The notes under the pieces: model-generated
Seen by the model: only the letters and a program-made list of their open reading frames with translations
What the model was told of the DNA's origin: nothing
Databases searched by the model: none
Assembly: GCA_964628455.1 (NCBI GenBank)
Contig: CAZVPD010000029.1
Coordinates: 1-26,775 of the forward strand
DNA: 26,775 bases
Reading direction: 5' to 3'
From: JAQVWU01 sp964628455
Lineage (GTDB): Bacteria > Bacillota > Clostridia > Oscillospirales > CAG-272
Shown here: positions 15,727 through 24,062 of the stretch, piece after piece
Numbering within the stretch: the stretch's first letter is position 1
How the letters are laid out: the number at the start of each line of letters is the position of its first letter
Translations under genes and position numbers: made by a program

Positions 15727-17952
15727 ATGCCGCGCAAAAAGAAAACAGACCTCCCATCCCAGGAACAGCTGCCCGATGCCGAAATAAAGCTGCAGCCGAT
15801 CACCGAGACCATCGAAAAGAACTTCATGCCCTATGCGATGAGCGTCATCATAGCGCGCGCGATCCCGGAGATCGACGGATTCAAGCCCGCCCACCGCAAG
15901 CTCTTATACACCATGTACCGCATGGGCCTTCTCACGGGTCCGAGGACCAAGAGCGCGAACGTGGTCGGCCAGACCATGAGGCTCAACCCCCACGGCGACA
16001 GCGCCATCTACGAAACGCTCGTGCGGCTTACGCGCGGCAACGAGACCCTGATCCATCCTTTTGTCGACTCCAAAGGGAGTTTCGGCAAGCATTACAGCGG
16101 CGAGATGGAATACGCGGCCTCCCGCTACACCGAGGTGAAGCTGGACGCTTTCTGCACCGAGGTTTTCACGGGCATCGAACGCGACGCCGTGGACATGGCC
16201 GACAACTACGACTCCACGACCAAGGAACCCGTCCTTCTGCCCGTTTCCTTTCCCAACATCCTCGTCTCCCCCAACAAGGGGATCGCCGTCGCCATGTCCT
16301 CCTCCGTCTGCTCCTTTAATTTGGCCGAGGTGTGCGACGGCGCGATCGAGATGCTGCGCGACCCGGGAACGACGGTCGACCGGATGCTCGATCTCCTGAA
16401 GGCGCCCGATTTTCAGGGCGGAGCCTCGCTGATCTACAACCGCGAGCAGCTCCGCGAGATCTACAGGACCGGCAAAGGGTCCCTGAGGCTCCGCGCCCGC
16501 TATAAATTCGACAAAGACAGCAACTGCATCGAAGTGGTCCAGATCCCCTATTCGACCACCATCGAACTGATCATGAGAAAGCTCACCCAGCTGGTCAAGG
16601 ACGGCAAGATCAAGGAACTCACCGATTTCCGCGACGAGATCGATCTCAACGGCTTCAAGCTGACGCTTGACCTGCGCCGCGGCACCGACCCGGAAAAACT
16701 GATGGAGAAACTGTTCAGGCTGACGCCGCTCGAGGACACTTTCGACTGCAATTTCACCGTTCTGATCGACGGCGTTCCGAAACTGCTGGGCGTCGGGGGG
16801 CTCCTGAACGAATGGATACGCTTCAGGCTGGGCTGCGTGAAGCGCGAATTCGCCTACGACCTCGAGCGCAGGCGGGAAAAGCTGCACCTGCTGGTCGGGC
16901 TCGGGAAAATCCTTCTGGACATCGACCGCGCCATAAAGATCGTGCGCGAGACCGAAAAGGAAAAAGATGTCGTTCCCAACCTGATGGCGGGATTCGGCAT
17001 CGACGGAATACAGGCGGAATACATCGCCGAAATACGCCTCCGCAACCTGAACCGCGAATACATCCTCAGCCGCATCAGGGAAATGGAATCCCTCGAGAAG
17101 GAAATCGCCGACCTTGAGGATATCCTGTCCGACGAAAAGCGCCAGAAAGCGCATATCATCCGGCAGCTCAAAGAGATCAAGGCAAAATACGCCAGACCGC
17201 GCCAGACGCAGCTGATCTACGGCGACCAGCTGCCCGTCTACGAAGAAGAGGACTTCATCGAAAATTACAACGTCAGGCTGATCTTCACGCGCGGCGGTTA
17301 TTTCAAAAAGATCACCCTGCAGTCGCTGCGCGGGAACGACGGGCAGAAGCTGAAGGAAGGCGACTCGGTGCTGACCGGCGAAGACGCCGCGAACACCGAC
17401 GAGGTGATCTTCTTCACCGACCGCGCTCAGGTCTATAAGGCGCGCGTCAGTGATTTTGACACGGTCAAAGCGTCCGACCTCGGCGATTTTGCGGCTTCGA
17501 AGCTCTGCTTCGACGAGGGGGAGCGGCCCGTTTTCATGAAGAGCCTGCGCGAATACAGGGAAGACCATCACTTCGTCTTCCTGTTCGCCAACGGCAAGGG
17601 CGTGCGCGTCCCCGTGACGGCGTACCGGACCAAGACCAACCGCAAAAAACTCGCCAACGCCTATTCCTCCGTTTCACCGGTAACGGCGGTCTTCTATGAG
17701 GACGCGCCGTTCGACATCCTGCTGACCTCGGACGACGGACGCTCGGTGATCCTCGAAAGCACGCTGATACCGCTGAAATCCTCGCGCGACTCGCAGGGCG
17801 CGGCTTTGTTCCTGCTGAAAAAAGACCGGCTGATCGCCAAAGCCTCCCGCGACCTTTCCGCGGCCGTCAATCCGAAACGGCTCAGAAAGACGAAAATACC
17901 CGCTGCCGGAGTCGCTCCCGAGAAAAACCGGGAAAAAAGCGAACCGTCCTGA
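15727..17952 (+). CDS. parC: Type IIA topoisomerase subunit A (topoisomerase IV/ParC-like)
   Basis: This 741-residue protein is the DNA cleaving/rejoining subunit. The catalytic tyrosine is Y134 in A-S-R-Y-T-E. The quinolone-region residues are S92 and E96 in H-G-D-S-A-I-Y-E, the usual sensitive-type residues. Residues about 35-500 are the breakage-reunion core including the tower and coiled coil. Residues about 505-710 form a short beta-pinwheel. I see no GyrA box (QRRGGRG-like) in that domain, which favours decatenating topoisomerase IV over gyrase. AAAGGAAAG precedes the ATG. No parE/gyrB-type gene is adjacent, which is unusual since parE and parC are generally paired. It lies 42 nt after the threonylcarbamoyl-AMP synthase gene and may share its message. 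Confidence 0.9.
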   Translation: MPRKKKTDLPSQEQLPDAEIKLQPITETIEKNFMPYAMSVIIARAIPEIDGFKPAHRKLLYTMYRMGLLTGPRTKSANVVGQTMRLNPHGDSAIYETLVRLTRGNETLIHPFVDSKGSFGKHYSGEMEYAASRYTEVKLDAFCTEVFTGIERDAVDMADNYDSTTKEPVLLPVSFPNILVSPNKGIAVAMSSSVCSFNLAEVCDGAIEMLRDPGTTVDRMLDLLKAPDFQGGASLIYNREQLREIYRTGKGSLRLRARYKFDKDSNCIEVVQIPYSTTIELIMRKLTQLVKDGKIKELTDFRDEIDLNGFKLTLDLRRGTDPEKLMEKLFRLTPLEDTFDCNFTVLIDGVPKLLGVGGLLNEWIRFRLGCVKREFAYDLERRREKLHLLVGLGKILLDIDRAIKIVRETEKEKDVVPNLMAGFGIDGIQAEYIAEIRLRNLNREYILSRIREMESLEKEIADLEDILSDEKRQKAHIIRQLKEIKAKYARPRQTQLIYGDQLPVYEEEDFIENYNVRLIFTRGGYFKKITLQSLRGNDGQKLKEGDSVLTGEDAANTDEVIFFTDRAQVYKARVSDFDTVKASDLGDFAASKLCFDEGERPVFMKSLREYREDHHFVFLFANGKGVRVPVTAYRTKTNRKKLANAYSSVSPVTAVFYEDAPFDILLTSDDGRSVILESTLIPLKSSRDSQGAALFLLKKDRLIAKASRDLSAAVNPKRLRKTKIPAAGVAPEKNREKSEPS

Positions 17953-17996
17953 CGCTCTCCGAACCGCGCCGTTAACACACTGTCAAAAAAATCCTG

Positions 17997-18025
17997 TTGA
18001 TTTGACCTTATCCGCATGGTATAAT
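17997..18025 (+). promoter_or_regulatory. Strong sigma-A promoter for the SpoIID operon
   Basis: TTGATT (17997-18002) and a perfect TATAAT (18020-18025) are separated by exactly 17 nt. This is the likely start of the two-gene message encoding the small secreted protein and the SpoIID-domain protein. Transcription should begin near 18032. Confidence 0.7.
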
Positions 18026-18136
18026 GACCGGGTAAGAACATTTTCACAAACGATTTTACCGGAAAGGAAGTTATTTGCCGTGTCCCGCGGGGCGCGGATC
18101 TTAAATACGGGTGATGCCTTGACCACGGAACATAAA

Positions 18137-18652
18137 ATGAACAGAATCAAAAGGGCGGCTGCGGTGACCTTCGCGTTCCTGATGCTACTGTCCCTGCCCG
18201 TCACGCTGTCTGCCGGAGGCGCGGGCTCTTCGGAGGACCCGCTTGTCACTTTGAGCTACATCAACGGCACGTTCAGGCGCGACCTCAAAGCGGAGCTCCT
18301 GACCGAGATCAGGGCGGAAACGGCGGAGACGGAACCGTCAGAGACGGAAAGCTCCGCGTCCGCGTCGGGCTACAAAGTCGAACGCCTGACAAAAGGCCAG
18401 AGCCTCAGGGCAAAAGACGCCTGCGAGATCATCCTGCGGTCGGGCGGCGCCCTGGTTTTTGTGGAAAGCGAAGAGAACAAAACGGCCGGGATCGGCCTGT
18501 CCGACGTCACAGGCGGCGCGGAACTGACGGACGGGGTTTCTGTCCCGAAGCAGCATCTGCTGATCGTGCCGAGGGGCGACGGGCGGGGCGTGACGGCCGA
18601 AACAGACGAAGCGTACTTCATGGTACGCGGCGAATATGAAATAACGGGGTGA
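18137..18652 (+). CDS. Small secreted protein of unknown function, partner of the SpoIID-domain protein
   Basis: This 171-residue protein has a signal peptide (basic R-I-K-R, hydrophobic core, likely cleavage after L-S-A at about 26). The mature part opens with D-P-L-V-T-L-S-Y-I-N-G-T-F, has a Glu/Thr/Ser-rich linker (about 55-75), then a beta-rich domain containing I-I-L-R-S-G-G-A, H-L-L-I-V-P-R-G-D-G-R-G and a final Y-F-M-V-R-G. It looks like a complete extracellular domain with no enzyme motif. The ATG at 18137 is chosen for the clean signal peptide; an in-frame GTG at 18080 behind GGAAAGGAAG is possible and would add 19 residues. Its stop overlaps the next start by 3-4 nt (GTGA), so the pair is translationally coupled. 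Confidence 0.75.
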   Translation: MNRIKRAAAVTFAFLMLLSLPVTLSAGGAGSSEDPLVTLSYINGTFRRDLKAELLTEIRAETAETEPSETESSASASGYKVERLTKGQSLRAKDACEIILRSGGALVFVESEENKTAGIGLSDVTGGAELTDGVSVPKQHLLIVPRGDGRGVTAETDEAYFMVRGEYEITG

Positions 18653-20667
18653 TTTTTTTGGCTTCGGGTCCCGACAGAAAAAAAGCGAGATTCAGGATCT
18701 CGCTCGATAAAAAATTCTGGGTACGCCTGATGGCTGCCCTGCTTGCCGTGATGATGCTGCTTTCCATGGCCGCGATGACCATACAACTGCTGTCCATGAA
18801 CGCTTACGCGGCGGATATTACGCCCTATTATACCGATGACGGAAACGACCTTCTCATAGCGGTCGGCCTTATGTATGCGGACGGCGTCACCGTCGGATTC
18901 GAGACGCGCGCGGAATACGGATTTACCGCCGGTTCGCTGGACGCGGACCGGCATTTCTCTCCGCTGTTTACGACAGACACGGGCTGCGTTTCGGTCACAT
19001 GCGACGCGAACCTCGCGAAAACCGGCATGACCTACAGCATCGCCGGACCGTCGTCCGCCGCTGCCGTCGGAGGCTGGCATGCCGAGACCGAGGCGGGGGC
19101 CGACGCGTCCGCCGTCTTTGCCCTCTGCGAAAGCGCCGCTGCAACATACGGCTGGAACGTTTTCCGGGCGGATATCGGCGGAGAGGTCAAAATCCGCACG
19201 GGCCGGTTCGCAAGCCGGGCCGGGGCGGAAGAAGCCTGCGCGGCTCTTGCTTCCGAAGGGATCGCAGCGGAAGCCGCAGGACCTTCGGACACCTGCGTTT
19301 CGGTCATCGATCCTTACACAGACCGCATCCTGTATGAATTCGACGGCGGAACGGAGACTTCGCTCGGGCTGACCCCCGTTCAGTCGGGGGAGAATCAGGT
19401 CTTTCTGGTGACGCCGGCCAAAAACACATACGGCGGTGTCTTCAGATACACGCGTTCCGGCGGCGGTACGGACGGCGTGGCCGTCACGAACATCCTTCCG
19501 CTTGAGGAGTATGTCGAAGGCGTGCTTCCCTGGGAAGTGGGAAACAGCTGGACGCAGGAGCTTCTGCGCACCTTTGCGGTCGCCATACGCTCCTACGCGC
19601 TCTCGAGCCGAAAGCATACGACCTTCGACCTCTGCAACGGCACCTGCTGTCAGGCCTACAGGGGAAGAAACCGCACCACCGAAGCCGTTTCCGAAGCAGT
19701 CCGGGCCACCTCAGGGATCGTTCTGACGTACGACGGCAAAATCGTCCCGACTTTTTATTCCTCCTCAACGGGAGGAACGACCGTTTCGGCAGCCGACGCC
19801 TGGGGAAATCCGGCCAGATATCCCTATCTGCGGGCCGTCGTCACCCCCTGGGAGCCCTACGAGTCCCTGCCGAACGCCTCATGGAAAGCGGAATTCACCC
19901 CCGCGCAGCTGCTTGCCAAGCTCAATGCAGCCGGATACACCTCCCTTACGGGGAGCATCAAAAGCGTCGAAATACTGAGCTATGCCGAAAATTCCTCCTA
20001 TGTGAAGTCTCTTGAGATCACGGACACAAGGGGCGTTTCGGTGACCCTCGGGCGCTCGGACGCCATACGCACCGGCCTCGGGCTCAACAGCGCGAATTTC
20101 GTCGCCGCCAAAGCCGGGGAAAGCGTGACGGTCACCGACTACAGCCTCGAAGGGGAGGGGATCGCCACCCTTTTCGAGCGTCTGCCCGAATCAGCGCCGC
20201 AGGAAAACATCCTGCCGGGCGGCGTCTTTGCCATGTCGGACGGAAACGTCGTGCCCTCCGCGGTTGCCGCGGGCGAATCGGTCGCCCTTACCGGCGAAAT
20301 GGGCATGGAGATCAGCCTCGAACCGGACAGTCTTTCCGTCCTGACCGAAAGCGGCCTGCAGGATTTCAGCATGGCCGTATCGGACGTCCCCGACGGCTCC
20401 GGCGCAGAAACGCCGGACATACCCGCCCGGGACCTGCCCGACCTTGCCGCGGTCAACATCGTCAGAACGCAGCGCACCGTCATCGCGGAAGGCACGGCGG
20501 GCAATTTCGTCTTTATCGGCAGGGGATGGGGCCACGGCGTCGGTCTGAGCCAGTTCGGCGCGAAAGCGCTCGCGGACATGGGCTACAGCCACGAAACCAT
20601 TCTGGATACTTATTTCCCCGGCACGGCGAGGGCCGATTACAGGACGGTCATCACAAAAGAGCAGTAA
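18649..20667 (+). CDS. SpoIID/LytB-domain protein with SPOR-like segment (lytic transglycosylase-type)
   Basis: This 672-residue protein has a hydrophobic signal/anchor (about 27-54, ending A-Y-A). Residues about 168-212 look like a SPOR domain (V-K-I-R-T-G-R-F-A-S-R-A-G-A-E), which would bind denuded glycan. The SpoIID domain starts near 280 with L-P-L-E-E-Y-V-E-G-V; the catalytic Glu of SpoIID (E88 in B. subtilis) corresponds to E296. The C-N-G-T-C-C-Q-A-Y cysteine motif is at 329-337. The domain ends with G-R-G-W-G-H-G-V-G-L-S-Q-F-G-A (624-638) and T-Y-F-P-G. Between the halves is an insertion of about 125 residues (490-612). SpoIID cleaves stem-free glycan during engulfment. The GTG start overlaps the upstream stop; TTG 18658 is an alternative. 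Confidence 0.92.
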   Translation: MIFLASGPDRKKARFRISLDKKFWVRLMAALLAVMMLLSMAAMTIQLLSMNAYAADITPYYTDDGNDLLIAVGLMYADGVTVGFETRAEYGFTAGSLDADRHFSPLFTTDTGCVSVTCDANLAKTGMTYSIAGPSSAAAVGGWHAETEAGADASAVFALCESAAATYGWNVFRADIGGEVKIRTGRFASRAGAEEACAALASEGIAAEAAGPSDTCVSVIDPYTDRILYEFDGGTETSLGLTPVQSGENQVFLVTPAKNTYGGVFRYTRSGGGTDGVAVTNILPLEEYVEGVLPWEVGNSWTQELLRTFAVAIRSYALSSRKHTTFDLCNGTCCQAYRGRNRTTEAVSEAVRATSGIVLTYDGKIVPTFYSSSTGGTTVSAADAWGNPARYPYLRAVVTPWEPYESLPNASWKAEFTPAQLLAKLNAAGYTSLTGSIKSVEILSYAENSSYVKSLEITDTRGVSVTLGRSDAIRTGLGLNSANFVAAKAGESVTVTDYSLEGEGIATLFERLPESAPQENILPGGVFAMSDGNVVPSAVAAGESVALTGEMGMEISLEPDSLSVLTESGLQDFSMAVSDVPDGSGAETPDIPARDLPDLAAVNIVRTQRTVIAEGTAGNFVFIGRGWGHGVGLSQFGAKALADMGYSHETILDTYFPGTARADYRTVITKEQ

Positions 20668-20863
20668 ATACATACTTACTGTCGGGAGAATGACACAGGG
20701 CGGAGCCGAAAGAACGCGTGCACCTTTCCGAAAAGCCTTGCCGGCCGCATCGCCCGTGAGCCGAATGTCCCGCGCGAGACCCGTCACGCCGTAAAGCGCC
20801 TGCCGTTTCGTTAAAAAAGCGCCGTGATACGGAAAGTTTAAAATAATAAACAAAGGAACGCCT

Positions 20864-22342
20864 ATGAAAAAATCATTTTTGCTGTTGATCCCTGTTCTCT
20901 TTCTGACCGGACTTTTGATCGCGTGTTCTTCCGGCAGCGAAACGGGAGAGACGCTGCAGACCGCAGACGGCACGCAGCAGCAATCCGAATCGGCCGCCGA
21001 GGAAACGAATATCCTGGACGGCCTGGACTACAGCGGTGCGACGGTCAATATTCAGATGAGCCGGACGGAAATCAGTTCCGACACTCTCATGTCCGGAAGC
21101 GGGGAACAGACAGGCGACATCGTAAACGACGCGGTTTTCGACCGGAATATGGCTGCCGAAGAGAAGCTGAACGTTGTTCTGTCTTATACCGGAACAAATA
21201 CCAACTGGGCTGAGGTCCACAGGGAAACCGAAAAACTTGTCCTGGCGGGCGACAGCACCTACCATTTCATCGTCAACGACCAGCTGGGTCTGTCCACGTC
21301 GTCGATCAACCGATATCTGGTCAACGCCTACGACTGTCCCTATTTCGACTTTGACGGCAGCGGCTGGTGGACCGGATATATGGAGGACCTTTCTGTCAGC
21401 CGGGACAGAGTCTATCTTCTCGTCGGCGATTACTTTATAGACGTGCTGAACCGTTCGCACGTGCTTTTATACAACCGCCGTATTTACACCGGCTTATATG
21501 ACGATGCCGATATCATCTACAATCAGGTGATCGACGGCAAATGGACGTATGACGTATTCAACACCTGCATATCAGACGCGTATCAGGACATCAACGGCGA
21601 CAGCAGCAAAGACGCGGAGGATCTGTACGGCCTGATTATCGGCGGCATAGGCGGTTCGACTTTCCCGTTTACCTTTGGTTCGGACGCTCCGTTTGTTACC
21701 CGGGATGAAAACGGCACGCCGTCCCTGACCATGAACAACGAACGCACCCTGCTTCTGTATGATAAAATGTTTTCGGTGTTTTATAATGACGGCACGGATA
21801 CGGGATACGAAGCCAACAGCAATGATCTGTATAATAAGTTTATCGGCGGCGGAGCGCTCTTCATATCGGGGACCGGTTTCGGCGACTTCGAAAACTTCCG
21901 TGTCATGGAAGATGACATCGGCCTGATCCCGTATCCCAAACTCGATGAAACACAGCCGGCTTACAAGACGGTGGTCCATGACACGGCCGAGGTCGGCGCG
22001 ATCCTTATCACCTGCCCCGATACCGGTATGACAAGTGCGGTCATCCAGGCGCTCTGCGAGGAAACCTACAAAACGGTCCTTCCCGCTTATTATGAAACGG
22101 CGCTGAAAGTAAAATATGTCCGCGACAATTATACCTCTCAGATGATCGATCTCGTTTACGACGGCATCAGCGGACTGTTCACTCTGGTATACGGCGCGTC
22201 CTACGCGAACAACATCTTTACATGGGCTATCCTCGAACCCCTTCAGGCGGGAAACGAATCCATAACCTCCGCCTATGAAAAGAGGGAGGAAGCCGCGGTC
22301 GCCCAGCTTGCCGGACTGGTTGAAGCCTGGAACGCCAAATAA
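20864..22342 (+). CDS. Extracellular solute-binding lipoprotein (sugar ABC-type), second paralogue
   Basis: This 492-residue protein has a lipoprotein signal peptide with lipobox L-I-A-C21, then a Ser/Glu/Gln-rich linker to about residue 48. The body resembles the lipoprotein at 10713-12167: both have an N-D-A segment early on, a G-K-W-T-Y/W motif, and a 12-residue EF-hand-like loop. Here that loop is D242-I-N-G-D-S-S-K-D-A-E-D253, with ligands at positions 1, 3, 5, 9 and 12, followed by L-Y-G-L. It probably captures a carbohydrate outside the cell; no permease gene adjoins. AAAGGAACGCCT precedes the ATG. A strong terminator follows. The converging glycosidase genes suggest the ligand could be a glycan product. 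Confidence 0.85.
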   Translation: MKKSFLLLIPVLFLTGLLIACSSGSETGETLQTADGTQQQSESAAEETNILDGLDYSGATVNIQMSRTEISSDTLMSGSGEQTGDIVNDAVFDRNMAAEEKLNVVLSYTGTNTNWAEVHRETEKLVLAGDSTYHFIVNDQLGLSTSSINRYLVNAYDCPYFDFDGSGWWTGYMEDLSVSRDRVYLLVGDYFIDVLNRSHVLLYNRRIYTGLYDDADIIYNQVIDGKWTYDVFNTCISDAYQDINGDSSKDAEDLYGLIIGGIGGSTFPFTFGSDAPFVTRDENGTPSLTMNNERTLLLYDKMFSVFYNDGTDTGYEANSNDLYNKFIGGGALFISGTGFGDFENFRVMEDDIGLIPYPKLDETQPAYKTVVHDTAEVGAILITCPDTGMTSAVIQALCEETYKTVLPAYYETALKVKYVRDNYTSQMIDLVYDGISGLFTLVYGASYANNIFTWAILEPLQAGNESITSAYEKREEAAVAQLAGLVEAWNAK

Positions 22343-22358
22343 AAATTTTATCCCCTGC

Positions 22359-22379
22359 CATGATATCATGAAATTTCAT
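22359..22379. repeat. Two overlapping perfect palindromes
   Basis: CATGATATCATG (22359-22370) and ATGAAATTTCAT (22368-22379) are both perfect 12-nt palindromes sharing three bases. They sit between the stop of the solute-binding protein and the terminator. They could be protein-binding sites or part of an RNA fold, but may be chance in AT-rich sequence. Confidence 0.4.
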
Positions 22380-22391
22380 CCCCCCGGATGC

Positions 22392-22447
22392 AAACAGGCC
22401 GCGGACCGACGGGTGAATCCGTCCTGCCGCAGCCTGTTTTTTTATTT
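22392..22447 (+). terminator. Intrinsic terminator after the second solute-binding lipoprotein
   Basis: AAACAGGC-x-GCGG-xxx-GACGG (22392-22412) pairs with its complement at 22419-22439 around a GTGAAT loop, followed by seven T and ATTT (22437-22447). The T-run serves the plus strand. On the minus strand only three T follow the stem, so it would terminate the converging genes poorly if at all. Confidence 0.85.
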
Positions 22448-22451
22448 GCGT

Positions 22452-24032
22452 TTAAAATCCCTCTTCGACCAGCCGGGGGCATTCTTCCCCCGCTTTATAG
22501 GCGGCGATATACCCCTTCATCCACTGATAGTAAGTGTCTCCGTGGCCGCCTTCCATCGGTTCGATGTCCCGGCTGTATTCTTGATTGTAGTTGTCGACAA
22601 AAAGTGATCTGCCGTTTTCCTCAAAACGCTGGGCTGCCCACTCGTTCCACCAGGTGACCGTGACCACTTTGGGCTTCGCGGCGAACGCGTTTTTCCACTG
22701 GCCGTAAAAAGTGATCCCGTGATTTCGCCCGGTCGCGGTGGGAAGGGACATATAGGTCTCCTGCATGGCGACGCAGACGCACATCTGTTCGGCATTGCCC
22801 CTGTCGTCGAGGTTGGGCGTATTCTCCTTCTGCAGGAAGGACCATTCGAAGGGGGCGGTGTCGGCTATCAGCCCCCACATTTTGCGCGAAGTGACTTTTT
22901 CGTTCTCCTCTTTCATTCCGGCCGTGGTGATGAAAAAGGGCAGGCCGTTCCAGTATACCCAGCAGTTTCTGTATTTTTCATCGCTGACAAAAACATCGTA
23001 GATTTCGTCGACGACGTCCCAGCCGTTTGCCGTATTGCACCACATGACGACATACGGCGTTGTCAGTCCTTCGGCGTGCATCTCCGTGACCGTGTCGAGC
23101 AGAGCGCGGCAGGGCGCCTCGACCATGTTGTGCCAGTAATCGCTGTCTTTCCAGCCCAGGCTGGCGTTTGTGTTGTCGACGACGATAAAATCGATACCGG
23201 CTTCCGCGAGCTGCATCATATGGGTGCGTATGACGCTTTTATCGGTGCTTTTATAATACCCGAGGGCGGGCTTTGCCCAGTAATGGAACGCGTGGAGCGG
23301 TCCCCATTCGCTCCCGCCGGCCAGGATCTCCGAGATATTCGGCGGGTCGGCAGCGCCATTCGCGCTGATGATCGGATCGAACCAGGTGCTGTAGCAGATG
23401 CCGACAAGACCGGTTTTCTCCGCGATTTCAAACAGGCCGCCGTCTTCGGGCGTCAAACCGGTGTATTCGGCCGGCAGGTTCAGGATCAGGTCGGTTTTCT
23501 TTTCCACATCGGTTCCCCCCGTCATGTCATAGTCGGCGTATTCCAGAAAGAAATAGCGCAGCGCGGCTTTCATTCCCGTTTCGGTTTCCGCGGCGATGAT
23601 TATTTTCTCTCCCGCCGTTTTAATAACGAATCCCGCGTATCCCATGCCGTCCCGCGCGACGGCATATTCCGCTTTCCCCGCGATCACTTCCTCCGCGCTG
23701 CCCTCCCGGCTTGTCCTTCCGATCAGGATCTCTTTTGCGGGTCGCTGCTCTTCGCCGCCCGGTTTCTCCCAGTCGGTCGTGATCGTGAGCGCCGTTCCCG
23801 TGAGCTGTTCGACCGTTTTGCGGAAGAGGACGGCGGCATCGGTTTCCCACTGCTCGCAGGTCTCGCCGCGCACGATGACGTATCCGGAAGAACCGCCGGA
23901 TACGACCGCAAAGGCGCTTTCCGGAGAAATTTCCGACGCTGCGCCGGGCGGTTTGTCCGATGCCGGCGAACAGGCGGACAGCTGAAAAAAGAGAAATGCG
24001 GCGATGAAGACCAGCCGGATTATTTTACGCAT
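22452..24032 (-). CDS. Lipoprotein with GH67N-like N-terminal domain and GH99/WbsX-like TIM barrel
   Basis: This 526-residue surface lipoprotein has lipobox L-S-A-C21. Residues about 40-190 look like the alpha/beta domain that precedes many glycosidase barrels (GH67N/DUF4838-like), with K-E-I-L-I-G-R-T at about 100-107 and a Y-F-F-L-E-Y helix. From about 205 a barrel follows: A-E-A-G-I-D-F-I-V-V-D-N-T-N at 276-289, and W-W-N463-E464-W-A-A-Q, which matches the N-E-W-A motif of GH99-like/WbsX proteins. I expect a glycan-cleaving enzyme, substrate unknown. The ATG at 24032 follows GCAGGAGACGT; an in-frame TTG at 24056 is less likely. It lies 30 nt downstream of the GH116 gene, so both are co-transcribed. 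Confidence 0.8.
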   Translation of the reverse strand: MRKIIRLVFIAAFLFFQLSACSPASDKPPGAASEISPESAFAVVSGGSSGYVIVRGETCEQWETDAAVLFRKTVEQLTGTALTITTDWEKPGGEEQRPAKEILIGRTSREGSAEEVIAGKAEYAVARDGMGYAGFVIKTAGEKIIIAAETETGMKAALRYFFLEYADYDMTGGTDVEKKTDLILNLPAEYTGLTPEDGGLFEIAEKTGLVGICYSTWFDPIISANGAADPPNISEILAGGSEWGPLHAFHYWAKPALGYYKSTDKSVIRTHMMQLAEAGIDFIVVDNTNASLGWKDSDYWHNMVEAPCRALLDTVTEMHAEGLTTPYVVMWCNTANGWDVVDEIYDVFVSDEKYRNCWVYWNGLPFFITTAGMKEENEKVTSRKMWGLIADTAPFEWSFLQKENTPNLDDRGNAEQMCVCVAMQETYMSLPTATGRNHGITFYGQWKNAFAAKPKVVTVTWWNEWAAQRFEENGRSLFVDNYNQEYSRDIEPMEGGHGDTYYQWMKGYIAAYKAGEECPRLVEEGF

Positions 24033-24062
24033 ACGTCTCCTGCTTTCGCCTTTCAAAGTTTT

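Noticed and set aside
15904..17571. A 555-codon open frame on the minus strand opposite the topoisomerase gene.
   Set aside because: It lies wholly antisense to a gene with conserved catalytic motifs, has no recognisable domain, and such frames are expected from GC-rich third positions.
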